Below, piece after piece: positions 1-10,317 of a stretch of 64,000 nucleotides of DNA. This stretch comes from Colletes latitarsis (lineage: Eukaryota; Arthropoda; Insecta; Hymenoptera; Colletidae): positions 4,898,001 through 4,962,000 of the forward strand of contig NC_135144.1 in the NCBI RefSeq assembly GCF_051014445.1, in the 5' to 3' direction. Positions within the stretch are counted from its first letter, which is position 1, and the number at the start of each line of letters is the position of its first letter. The translations under genes were made by a program, and so were the position numbers. The notes under the pieces are model-generated. The model did not search any database. It was not told the origin of the DNA and was given only the letters and a program-made list of their open reading frames with translations.

Positions 1-1562
1 AGGAATCAACATTTATTTATTTCAAAATTAAGAAAAGGAAACATATTTGGAACTTAGTACTTTATTAGTACAATTTTTTATTTTCATTATGCGGTGTCTC
101 AATTTTAGTACTTGTTTTATCTTTAACAATAGTCACGCGAAGTTATACTTATGTATATCAAGACAATTATATTATTACAATTAATGATATATGTAGGTAT
201 TAATATAACCTTTTATGTTGAAAAAGAATTTAGGTTTTACAGTGAAAGTAGAAGAAAAGTTGTCGAAGAGTTAACAAGATTTGATATTTGACGTTATTCC
301 ATCTTATATCATATTGCAAAATAAGGTGACGAAATAATGTCAGTATACGAATCCCAGCCTGATCGATATTCCACGTTTTGCCATAAATATCGTGGTATAT
401 CGGGAAGATTGAAAACGTTGGCTCTCTCTTCCCAGGAGATTAGAAAAGACCCGTCTGTTCTCGTTCAATTTTAATCTTTGTTTACCTGATCGGATCTCGC
501 AGAAGCAATCTGAAGGGTCACTTCAACGTCTGCTGTCGTTCGCGTTTCATTTAATGTTTCGTTCGCGCGCGAATGTCTGAAAGAGGAGTTGTTCTGCCAT
601 TAAAATGAATGCTTTTGGACCGACATCGAGAAAAGTTTCTTATCAAAGGTTGACAGATTAATATCTAGCCGACGTCTGTTTATTGTGTTTAACCAGTATC
701 ATTTCCAAAAATCGAATAGTTTTAGTCTATCGTTTACTGAAATATCGATACAATTACGAACATGTTAAGCATTTGCAAGTCCTTTACGCGCGTTGATATT
801 TATTTTTGTTGTAAATCGTGTTTTTATTCAACGTCCCCGTATGCTTCGCGTCGTTCGGAGGATTCACGCGACACCATTTGCATTATTCGCGTTTATTTGG
901 AAGAATTCGAACGCGGACAGAATAAAATGTACGAGGTAGGGAGTATCAGGTAATTTGATCTGCCTGAAACACTCTAATGTCGTTTCGAAACGTATCTACT
1001 TAGGGTGATACGATGCTGGATGTCGTACAAAGCGGTGGACACGCACGTTGTTTAGTGCTCCTCGTGGTTGTCTGAAACGCGGAGACGAGCGCTATTGCGA
1101 CGCGGTTAATTGCTACGCGAAGGAGAGGAAACGACGAATGGCGATACAGTTTCAGAGCATGAGCCATTGCACTCTTGAGAGTCTCGGCGAGAGATAATTA
1201 TTAACTACTAGTTAAAAGCGTCGTGTACGTTGTATCGTTTAGAGCAAAAATTGTCACGAATTGCGGTAATTATTTCATAAATTTAGCACCACTGGTGTGC
1301 ATACGTGCGACAATCTCAATTATCGCGAACTTGTATTCTACGTTTTGACTTCGAGTTTTGGATCTTTCTAAAAAATTGATAGCTGGTTTGCGTCAAGTTG
1401 AATAGCGCGCGATAGAAATTTCGCTAACGTTCTAGAAGAACTTGCAACTTCCTCCGTTTACCTTTTGTTTCGGCGACAATACGTTCGATCGTCTCTCTTA
1501 CCTCGTGGCCGCCTTACGAGATGGACGTATCGCGCGAGTACAGAATGTTAACCTGTTATCTA
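1..1562. other. Low-repeat flank without a recognisable gene
   Basis: I see no repeat family and no recognisable protein in this stretch. The part from about 400 to 1200 is richer in CG dinucleotides than the surroundings and has a 63-codon open frame at 762-953 with no recognised motif. It could be regulatory or untranslated sequence of an unseen gene; nothing here decides that. Confidence 0.4.
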
Positions 1563-1564
1563 TA

Positions 1565-2081
1565 CAGGGTGTTCAGCCACTCCTGGGAAAAATTTTAATA
1601 GGAGATTCTAGAAGCCAAAATAAGTCGAAAATCAAGAATACCAATTTGTTGATGGAGGCTTCGTTAAAAAGTTATTAACAATTAAATTCAAAAATTTCAA
1701 ATTGTTCTGGAAAAATTATTTTCGGTTGTGGGGGTCAATTACAATCATTTTTGGTCATTAGACATACCCCTGAAATCCTACCCACTTTCTAGAAAAAAAT
1801 TCGAGAAGGTGTGAAATTTTTCGACGGGGGAAAAAAATTTCAAATCGTTTTGGAAAAATTATTTTCAGTTGCAGGGGAAAAGTACAATCATTTTTGGTGA
1901 ACAGACATACCCCCGAAATCCTGCGCATTATCGAGAAAAAAATTCAGTACAGGCGGAACTTTAAATGTTAATAACTATTTAACGAAACTTCCATCAACAA
2001 ATTGGTATTCTTGATTTTCGTCTTATTTTAGCCTCTAGAATCTCCTATTAAAATTTTTCCCAGGGGTGGCCAAACACCCTG
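1565..2081. mobile_element. GG-MITE copy 1 (517 bp, both ends)
   Basis: The left end CAGGGTGTTCAGCCACTCCT and the right end GGCCAAACACCCTG are inverted complements, and TA lies outside each end (1563-1564, 2082-2083). The TIRs run about 114 bp inward. The interior holds two modules in direct order, each with the 'ATTACAATCATTTTTGGT' and 'GACATACCCCYGAAATCCT' words and the 'CGAGAAAAAAATTC' edge. There is no transposase, so this is a non-autonomous element; TA duplication and TIRs fit the Tc1/mariner superfamily. The copies at 25651-26168 and 52651-53167 have the same size, so this is one recurring subtype. Confidence 0.9.
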
Positions 2082-2128
2082 TATATCTATATGTATATCT
2101 ATATGTATATTTATATGTAATTGTATAT
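2082..2128. repeat. TATATCTATATG-type microsatellite
   Basis: A short imperfect tandem array of a 12-nt AT unit abuts the right end of the first GG-MITE, starting in its TA target site. Confidence 0.7.
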
Positions 2129-2550
2129 TAAAGTAAGTTTTCGCTCACAAAAATACTAGAAATTATAAGAAAGGGTATAATATTAAACCTATTAATGAAT
2201 ATAGTAGATCACTGTCGCCTAGTTTATATTACATTTTTAGCCATCTTGTCTTTGAAATTTCTATTTTATTCTTTTCTTACTCGATTAAAACTAGAACTCC
2301 ATCGATAAATGTACACATAGTTACAGTATGTATTATGTTTTACTCGAATTACTATACAACAAATTATCAATACTGAACGTAATAATATATAAAATACCGC
2401 ATTAAAACAAAAAGCATGGCTGCAATTGTACCGGTACCATATAAATTAAAATATCTCTTAAGGTAAAGGTTTTACCGTACAACCTGCTTTATATGTACTT
2501 TCTCATAGAGAATGGCGAGCTGAATCGACTAGCCAATCAAAAAATATATA

Positions 2551-4178
2551 CAGTGGATCAAATAAGTATTGGCACATCTAAATTTTTGCAAATATCTTTA
2601 TTTGTTGAAGTATTTTATTAACATCATGTATATCATTTTATGTCTTTGAACATGTACTACTTCTATACTGAAGCATATTACTCAATATCAATAACAACGG
2701 AAATGATAAAGAAATAACGAAAATTGCATAGTCTAAAAAGTATTGACACGCGTGGAAAACAAAAAGTAAATGCTTAGTCTTTAATATTAATACAAACTAA
2801 ATAGATTTTTAATATTTTGTATGCATTCCTTTCGCTTCAATAATATCCTCCAAACGAGTTGGCATTGATTCCACAAGTTTTCGGGTAGTCGTAGGTGGAA
2901 TATTTGCCCATTCTTCTAATAACGCTTTTTTTAAATCATTCTCATTTGAAATTTTTCTTTTACGAATTTTTAAATCTAAAATGTGCCATAAATTTTTAAT
3001 AGGATTTACATCCGGTGATTGAGGAGGTGTTTGAAATTGTTTTGGCACATTGTACACAGGAGCCATTCCCTCGTTTTTCTTGCCGTGTGCTTCGGATCAT
3101 TATCCTGTTGGAATACAAATGTTCTTTCGATGCCGAATTTTGCAGCACTTGGTAATAAATTATCTCGCAATATGTCGATATACTTTAAGGCACTCATATT
3201 CCCTTCAATAAAAGCCAAATTTCCCACTTCATTGTATGACATGCAACCTCAAACCACTATAAGTCCGCCACCGTGCTTAACCGTTAGTTGAATATTTCAC
3301 GACCCCAGTTCACTGTTGGGTCTACTCCACACATATTTCTTTCCATTAGATCCAAATATGTTGAACTTACGTTCATCAGAAAATATTATATTTTTCCAAA
3401 ATTCAGTATCCTTGTTCATGTGCACTTTTGCAAATCCAAGCCGTCTCTGTCTATTGACTTCGTTTATGAACGGCTTCTTTCTCGCGGTTCTACCGTAAAT
3501 GTGAGCCGAATGAAAAACGTTTCGGATTGTTTGTGAACTGTCTTTCCCCACTGTGTTGCGACATTAACAGATAAACTGAGAACACTCACAAATGGGTTTC
3601 TTCTGACTTCTTTAACAATGTCGCATTGTTCCCTCACTGTTAAAACTTTCGGTCGGTCTGATCGCGGTCTGTTTTTTGTCGTGGTAAACTCCTCATACTT
3701 TTTAACAACATTTCTAACCGTAGAGAAACTAATTTTTAAGATTTCTTCGATTTTGCGATAACTTTCGCCCCGTTTACGGAGAAAAATAATTTCGCTTCGT
3801 ACTGCAATCGACAGCTCTTTCGTTTTTCCAACCATCCTTCCTGTATGAGACAAATACTGAAACTAAATATTTCTATCGAACAATATTTCTATGTACATAT
3901 TTGTTTACATTTGCGTCTTAGAAATCGTGTAAGAAGTGTCCTAAAGGAAGAAACTATAGAGCTACAATTGCAGACATGACTGCCAATACTTTCTTGACTA
4001 GAAATTTTTCGCTATTTCTTTATAATTTCCGTTGTTATTGATATTGAGTAATGTGCTTCGGTATACAAGTAGTGTACGTTAAAAGATATAAAATGATATA
4101 CATGGTGTTAATAAAATATTTCAACAAATAAAGATGTTTACAAAAATTTGGGTGTGCCAATACTTGTTTGATCCACTG
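2551..4178 (-). mobile_element. Tc1 element A (complete ends, dead transposase)
   Basis: The left end CAGTGGATCAAATAAGTATT and the right end AATACTTGTTTGATCCACTG are inverted complements, with TA on each side (2549-2550, 4179-4180). The TIRs are long, about 200 bp, and include the words for 'TTTATTTGTTGAAGTATTTTATTAA'-type sequence in both arms. The element is 1628 bp, the usual Tc1 length, and carries one transposase on the minus strand. It inserted into the CAGGGTGAG-family copy B. A second copy of the same family is at 41450-43080 on the plus strand. Confidence 0.93.
2809..3835 (-). pseudogene. Tc1-family DD34E transposase, inactivated
   Basis: This encoded a Tc1 transposase, which cuts element ends out of DNA and pastes them at TA. 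The ATG at 3835 starts MVGKTKELSIAVRSEI, the first helix-turn-helix; the second follows around 'PRSDRPKVLTVREQCDIV'. The catalytic D blocks are IIFSDERKFN and FVFQQDNDPKHTA. The frame is broken after 'VATQWGK' (the next segment resumes DSSQTIRNVFH), a TGA follows RPNSELGS, and a 2-nt insertion disrupts the frame after REWLL. The catalytic glutamate of SPDVNPIENLW reads K (SPDVNPIKNLWH), which alone should abolish catalysis. The C-terminus is intact, ending GMHTKY. The frameshift and TGA are shared with the copy at 41798-42822; the E-to-K change is private. Confidence 0.92.
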
Positions 4179-4665
4179 TAACTTTGTTTAAAACCACACA
4201 CTTGATCTTCAAATATCATCTACGATATTTAAAGATAATCAAAATCAAATGTTATCACTTCTATTGAATTCAGAGCATACGAATGCATTTGTATTCTTCG
4301 CGTAATACTCAGAAGATCGAATAAATAGTCGTTTAAACTGAATTAATGGGACAGTAGAGAAATACACTCCTGGACAAAAAGACAGCACGCGTGTGCTATC
4401 TTTATTTGCTCGGATACTACGTAAAATTTTTAAAATAATTATATAATAAATAGTACGTAAAGGTCACAACGCAAGAGAAAGGAACATGTTAGAAAACAAG
4501 AACGCTCTCACTAATATTCGCAGTTCACAGAAGAAAACATGTAAATACCAAAGGCGAAATGATAGCATATTTACAAAATCCATAGATAAATTTATTCTAG
4601 AAACACAATTTACATGAAAATTAATAACAAGTATAACTGACTTTATTCTCAGTGACTTTAATCAT

Positions 4666-6332
4666 TCAATTTGTTAATGATTTATACAGTTTTTTTATTG
4701 TTTCTTGGGGTAATTTGTCCCATTATTTTACGATGGATTCTTTTAATTCGTGAATATTCTGATATTGCCTTCCATTTTTGTATACGGCACGTGTTAATTC
4801 ACCCCAATAATTCTCTATTATATTTAAATCAGGGGAGCGTGCAGGCCATGGCAAAACTGCAATCTTTCGATTTGTAAAGAATGCTTTTACAATTTTAGCA
4901 CGATGCACGGCAACATTGTCATGCTGAAAGACGAAATTTCCTTTTGTAATCCTGTCTGCATGTTTATATATTTGCTCGGATATTAAATCTATATACATTT
5001 TACTGTTCATTTTGCCATTAATGAAGTTTATATCAGTTTTTCCAGTGTAACCAATTCCGGCCCAAACCATTATCCCACCCTCACCCATTTGTCGTCGTTC
5101 TTTCACAATTTCTTCCTTTCGTATGTCATGGCAATAATACGAAAATCCATCAGGACCATCCAAATTAAATTTTGTCTCGTCCGTAAATAAAATTCTTTTC
5201 CATTTTCGCTTCCAGTGAATTCTGGTCCGTGCGAATGCTACTCCTTCCTTCTTGTGTTGTTCTGTTAAGAGGGGTTTTTGTTTCATCTTCAGTCGTTGAA
5301 TAAACTTACACCTCTGAAGAACACGGTGTACACTGCGGATGTTCGCTGTAACACCTGAACGACAAGCAATTTCACGAGATGTTAAGGGGTTAGGTAACTT
5401 TAAAATTTTGAAATTTTTTGGCTTAAATAATAGTTTGAAGCCTTAAAATCATTATGCGAAAGGTCTCAGTGTCGGAACAATGTTTTTGCTGAAAATTTAG
5501 AACCTCAAACAATTACGTATATCTGCTTATATCTGCGTATATCAAACTTTAAATGCATTTTCCTCGGAACTATGTTCTACAAAACGGTGTGCGGAATTAC
5601 TCCAGTTCTAATTAATCAGTTGCTTTGAAAATTTACAGTTATCTTTACTATTATATTTATTAAGCATTGACGATCCGTTTTTTTTTAAATTTTCTAATAA
5701 TTCTGCAAAATATTAGTAATAAAAACTCGATTTTTGATCAAATTCGATTTTAGGTTTCAAATATCTGCCATATTGTTCATTTTTATACAAATTGAAATGT
5801 CTCATCGTCAATGCTAAGGATTTTTATCATAGTTAATGGAATATTTCGGTTTTTGTTGTAGACAACAACCATTTTACCGTAATCCTGCACACCAGTTAGG
5901 TATCAAAAAATGAAGTGGCTCGGGAACATGGCGCTGTGTAGGCTTAATTATAAATATATTTTAAACATTGCCAAGGGTTTTTTTCAATATTTGTTATACC
6001 TAAATACAGTGCAAAGTCTCAGGATAATTGACTCCTTACTTTTTCTTCATTGTAGCTTAAAAAATTGCCTTATTTTCCATACCGCTAGAGTTACCTAACC
6101 CCTTAATGCAGAGTTTGGTGCGACTCGTACAATAGCCCGTTTGTCTCATTCCGATAAAGATGGTGGCCTCCCAGAACTTTTTTTTTTGCCATAATTTGCC
6201 GGGTCTCTCAAAAAAATTACATATAACTTTTCGGCTTTTTATCACAATTTTTGAAATTTGGAAAACATTCATATTACGACTTTTCAGCTCAATGATCTCT
6301 CCAATCTCATTTAACTTATTTCCGCGACCCAT
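4666..6332 (-). pseudogene. Tc1-like DD34E transposase split by a MITE
   Basis: The N-terminal part starts at the ATG at 6332 (MGRGNKLNEIGEIIELKSRN), a Tc1 helix-turn-helix. It runs to about 6107, where a TTAA-flanked MITE (5386-6102) interrupts it. The catalytic part resumes below 5382 with KQKPLLTEQHKKEGVAFAR, then ILFTDETKFN (first D), NFVFQHDNVAVHRA (second D) and PARSPDLNIIENYWGEL (E). There are 34 residues between the second D and the E, so DD34E. All three catalytic residues are present. The frame stops at a TAA after HELKESIVK at 4723; 18 more codons (starting WDKLPQETIK) stay open to a TGA at 4666, so this TAA is probably a single nonsense mutation of a glutamine codon. The copy is dead from the MITE plus the stop. 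Confidence 0.9.
5386..6102. mobile_element. TTAA-flanked MITE nested in a transposase gene (717 bp)
   Basis: TTAA stands at 5382-5385 and 6103-6106. The termini GGGGTTAGGTAACT (5386-5399) and AGTTACCTAACCCC (6089-6102) are a perfect 14-bp inverted repeat. Removing the element and one TTAA rejoins the Tc1 transposase region. TTAA targeting is the hallmark of piggyBac-type transposases, which inserts this family into that group by inference; no transposase is encoded. An internal block near 5541-5595 (ATCAAACTTTAAATGCATTT onward) resembles blocks at 36451-36500 and 46035-46085. Confidence 0.9.
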
Positions 6333-6891
6333 ATCGACGCTTGATCGCGTAATAAACAGCACCTGTTCACAACTGCTCAAGAGATTGCGAACTACTGAAT
6401 AATATCAACAGAAAGTTCAGTGTGCTATCATTTCGTCTTCGGTGTTTACATGTTTTCTTCTGCGAACTGCGAATATTATCGAGATCGTTCTTATTTTCTA
6501 ACGTGCTTCTTCCTCTTGCGTCGTAACCTTTACGTACTATCTTTTACACTTGAAAAAATCTACGTAGTTTCCGAGCAATTAAAAACAGCACACATGTGCT
6601 ATCTTTTTGTATGCATTATTGAGATAAAGCAACATAGAAATACGCCAGTAATTACGTTTAGATACTCCGAAACATACAAAAAGACAGTTGCTTTATAGAG
6701 AAACATAATAAAACTCAGCTAAATATCAAATGTTGAGACTTCTATTAATAAAATATTAATTAAATATGAACATATTAATTACATCGAGTAACGACCGCCT
6801 CGAAATTATTAAAGTTTTATCTGAAACCTTTTTCAATACAACCAGCAGTTTCGAAAATATTTCAATTTTCAATTTCAGGCGACTCACACTG

Positions 6892-7361
6892 TATGCAGGT
6901 AATGCTCGAAGTTGATTAATCGTTTTCCCTAAATAAAAAGGCCCACGCGTCGATGGTTATAAACGCGTTTATACCTTTGCCGGCGCACGTGATATGCGAC
7001 GACGTTTTTAATCGCATGAACGGCGACGACGGGTACCCTGAAAACTGGTCAAAGGGAATTTGCATTAATAGCTCACGCCATCCATTAGCCTGCTAACTGA
7101 ATTTTTGTTTTATTCTCTTCAGCTGTGCGCGCGACGAACCGTCGCGTCGTTTAACGAAGTCACAAAGCGCACAGTGTTACGGACAGTCTCGCTTAATGGT
7201 TGATCGAGCGCAGATTTCACGATTATGTCGGTTAATTGCTGATACTAATACCAAATCATACAAATATTTATTTTTATATACGAACGCGTTCTGAGTTGGG
7301 TTTTCTGTCACGATTTCTTAAGGAGAAAGATTTTACTTCGGTCATTTGGTTCTCAGCTACA
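6892..7361. other. Unassigned spacer
   Basis: This is moderately CG-rich sequence (6950-7220) between two element ends. I see no repeat, RNA gene or convincing coding frame in it. Confidence 0.3.
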
Positions 7362-7363
7362 TA

Positions 7364-8388
7364 CAATAGAGTTCCGATTATCCGGTATGTTCGAATTTTA
7401 TTATTTTATTTTTTATTAATAAATTGTATTACTACATTACCCATGGTTGTCTTTATTAAAAATCAAAAAGAAATTTTTAAGAAAAATCAACAGGAGGGAG
7501 AAATTTTTTGACGAAATTAAAAAATTAGTTTTAGTTACAAGGGTTAATTACAATTTGAAAACACATACCCCCGAAAACCTACGTACTTTCGAGAAAAAAA
7601 TTTTTTATCGAATATCTAACGTGTGACCAAAAATGGATCTTCAAAATTTTATACGTATCTTTGAAACATCATAACTTCTGAACGGATTGGAGAATTTTAA
7701 TGTTTCAAAATGCAAACATCGCGTATTTTGGTGAAGAATATTTAGAAATTCTGAAAATGTTGAAAAAGTTGTTCCTTAACACCATCATAAATTGAAAAAA
7801 CCCCCATAAGAATGGTCCAATTTTCAAACGACCATAACTCCTACAAGAGTAGGTGTATCTTATTGAAATGTATTTATAAAGTAGAGCTCATAGACACCTA
7901 CAAAAAAGTATTTAACAACATTTTCCTAGAGCATCAAGCAAATTTATTAAAAATGAAAAACGAATTTTTAAGAAAAGTCGACAGGGGGTAGATGTAGAAA
8001 CTTTTCAGCAAAATTAAAGAATTTCAAATCATTTTGAAAAAACTATTTTGAAATCATATGCACTTTAGAGAAAAAAATTTTGTTTCGAAAATATAATGTA
8101 TAGCCGGAAATGTTTCTGTAATTTAATTTTCTGTCTCGCTTCTTCTTGTGTTCATTTCTACAACCTGTTGGTAATGTTACAAGTAACATAAAAATGGTAA
8201 TGGAACTTTAGAGAAAAATGGGCCGAAAAAATACAAACATTGGATGTAAGATCTACTCACATACCTCGTCTGTGATTGTATTCGTCTTTCGTATCACTCC
8301 ATATGTAGGTATAGTCCAATTATCCAACATATTTGATTCTCCGGCATTACCCTATTCCTGAGTATGCCGGATAATCGGAATTTTACTG
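7364..8388. mobile_element. Pogo-like TIR element (1025 bp), non-autonomous
   Basis: The right end, read inward on the minus strand, is CAGTAAAATTCCGATTATCC followed by GGCATACTC. The left end is CAATAGAGTTCCGATTATCC followed by GGTATGTTC. TA flanks both ends (7362-7363, 8389-8390). Near the right end, variants of the ATCCGGCA word recur (ATCCAACAT, TCTCCGGCAT), as subterminal repeats do. TIRs with TTCCGATTATCCGG and a TA target resemble pogo/Tigger elements as I remember them; this assignment is inference. There is no transposase. Much of the interior is a decayed GG-MITE fragment. Confidence 0.65.
7452..8124 (+). mobile_element. GG-MITE internal fragment without ends
   Basis: The segment has the internal GG-MITE modules: 'CATACCCCCGAAAACCTACG', 'CATAACTTCTGAACGGATTG', 'TTTTAATGTTTCAAAATGCA', 'CCATAACTCCTACAA' and 'AAAAAAGTATTTAACAACAT'. 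Neither TIR is present, so it is an old remnant, or a part captured inside the pogo-like element. Confidence 0.75.
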
Positions 8389-8900
8389 TACCTATGCATA
8401 CTACGAAGTTATGCTAAATTTTGTTTTAAACTTTTAATGGTCTTCTTCAAGCATGCATATATATTATAGATAATTCATGTTATGACTATTTCAAATTAGA
8501 CGTAATCGATCTGAGTGTTAAGAACATAACTGTATTTTTCGCTCTTTTTTCAAAAAGGATTTATTAACAATATATTTATAGTTATACAACTATAAACTTA
8601 ACCTACATTAAACTTACTTAGTTTTGCCTTATAACTCATATTTAGAAGTCTCTGACTCTCTTTGTGGCTCTACCTTTCCCTAACCTAAAGTTATCACAGT
8701 ATGATGCCCAAAAATATGTATGTTCTATTGAAGGAATATCTTTTTCTTACAGGAACAGTGTGATAAAAACCTGTTTTTGAACATTGTATTTATTAGATAT
8801 GTTAATTAGATTCAGTCTTGTTTTCATTTTTACTATAGTAACTTACTTTCCTATGTTGTACTAACACTTTGCTTATATTTACTTATAACTATGCTATATA
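8389..8900. other. Unassigned AT-rich spacer
   Basis: No repeat or coding frame is seen. It could include 3' sequence of the minus-strand Jockey-like element whose coding end lies just to the right of the next GG-MITE, but nothing in the sequence proves this. Confidence 0.25.
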
Positions 8901-10194
8901 CAGGGTGTTCAGCCACCCCTGGGAAAAATTGTAATGGTGGCTTCTAGAGGCCAAAATAAGACGAAAATCAAGAATACCAATTTGTTGATGGAGGCCATTC
9001 GTACTGAATTTTTTTACTCGAAAATGCGCAGGATTTCGGGGGCATGTCTATTCACCAAAAATACTTGTAATCGACCCTCGCAACCGAAAATAATTTTTTC
9101 TGAACGATCTGAAATTTTTCAATTTTGTCGAAAAGTTTCACACCGTCCGAATTTTTTTCTAGAAAGTGGGTAGGTTTTTGGGGGTATGTCTACTGATAAA
9201 AAATGATTGTAATTGACCTTTGTAAACGAAAATAATTTTTTCAGAACGATTTGAAATTTTTTAATTTTGTCGAAAAATTTCACACCTCGAATTATTTTCT
9301 GGAAAGCGGGTAGGATTTCGGGGGTATGTCTAATCACCAAAAAAGATTGTAATTGACTCCTGCAACCGAAAATAATTTTTTCAGAATTAATTAAAAATTT
9401 TTTTTTTGCCGAAAATTTAGGCAGCTTTTACCCCCTGTCGATTTTTCTTAAAAATTCCATTTTCATTTTTAGTAATTTTGTTTGACACTCTACAGAAAAG
9501 TTGTCTAATACTTTTTTGTAGGTACCTATGAGCTCTACTTCAGAAAAAAGTTTCATTGAAATATATTCACAATTGTAGGAGTTATGACTGTTTGAAAATT
9601 AGACCATTTTTATGGTGTTTTTCTTACTTTGCGACGTCAAGGACCAACTTTTCGAATATTTTTGCAATTTGTATATATTTTCCACCAAAATACGCGTAGT
9701 TTGCGTTTTTAAACATTAAAATCGTTCAATCCGTTCAGAAGTTATAACGTTTTAAAGATTCGCATGAAAATTCGGGCAGACATTTCTGGCCAGAAATTAT
9801 ATTTTCGGTAGGGAATTTTTTTCTCGAAACTGAGTAGGATTTCGGGGGTATGTCTGTTGACCAAAAACGATTGCAATTGACCCCCACAGCTAACAGTATT
9901 TTTTTCAGAACGATTTGAAATATTTTAATTTCGTCGAAAAATTTGTCTACCTTCCGGAATTTTTTTCTCGTAAGTGTGAAGGATTTCGAAGGAATATGTA
10001 TTCACCAAAAATGATTGTAATTGACCTCCGCGACCGAAAATAATTTTTCTAGAATGATTTGAAATTTTTTAATTTGATTATTAATAACTTTTTAACGAAG
10101 CTTCCATCAACAAATTGGTATTCTTGATTTTCGTCTTATTTTGGCCTCTAGAATCCCCCATTAAAATTTTTCCCAGTGGTGGCCGAACATCCTG
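8901..10194. mobile_element. GG-MITE copy (1294 bp, both ends)
   Basis: Left end CAGGGTGTTCAGCCACCCCT after TA; right end GGCCGAACATCCTG followed by TA. The interior has about five module units in inverted orientation ('TCGGGGGTATGTCTA' and 'AAATGATTGTAATTGA' words) and one long core with 'CTCCTACAATTG'-like, 'CAATCCGTTCAGAAGTTATA' and 'AAAATACGCGTAGTTTG' words. No transposase frame exists; open frames such as 9119-9340 are repeat shadows. Confidence 0.9.
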
Positions 10195-10317
10195 TATACT
10201 TGTATTCATATTTAACATTTTACAGCTCCTACATTAGGATTTGCGCTTGTTACATTAATTGCACTTATGTATTATTTTGATAAAACATTAATAGTCTTTG
10301 ATACACTAGTTAGTGTT

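Larger units (their letters stand above)
4365..6612 (-). mobile_element. Tc1 element C with about 195-bp TIRs, carrying a nested MITE
   Basis: The left arm (4374-4568) and right arm (6421-6610) are inverted complements over about 195 bp, both with 'AGCACRYGTGTGCT', 'GCTCGGA', 'ACTACGTA' and 'GAAGAAAACATGTAAA' words. The left terminus reads TA CACTCCTGGACAAAAAG; the outermost bases of the right terminus are diverged, so the right edge is approximate. Removing the 717-bp MITE and one TTAA gives an element of about 1.53 kb with a single minus-strand transposase. Confidence 0.85.
2270..6891 (-). mobile_element. CAGGGTGAG-family element, copy B, broken up by nested insertions
   Basis: The right end (about 6811-6891, ending CTCACACTG then TATG) is the inverted complement of the left end of the element at 16328, sharing the words for 'TTTTATCTGAARCC', 'CAGCAGTTT' and 'ATTTCAA'. 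The left part (about 2270-2550) matches the inverted complement of 16500-16790, including 'AAAACTAGAACTCCATC' and a 'GCATGGCTGCA' block. Between them sit Tc1 element A (2551-4178) and Tc1 element C (4365-6612). About 185 and 200 bp of unassigned sequence (4181-4364, 6613-6810) lie between the insertions, so the reconstruction is not complete. No open reading frame belongs to this family here. Confidence 0.6.

Noticed and set aside
1565..2081. CRISPR-like reading of the regularly recurring ATTACAATCATTTTTGGT words
   Set aside because: The words belong to MITE modules with no unique spacers of constant length, in a eukaryotic setting.
9119..9340. Open frames inside GG-MITEs (also 24806-25123, 47417-47692, 59035-59301 and others)
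   Set aside because: They follow the repeat modules, appear on both strands and carry stops in most copies; the family has no conserved coding frame.
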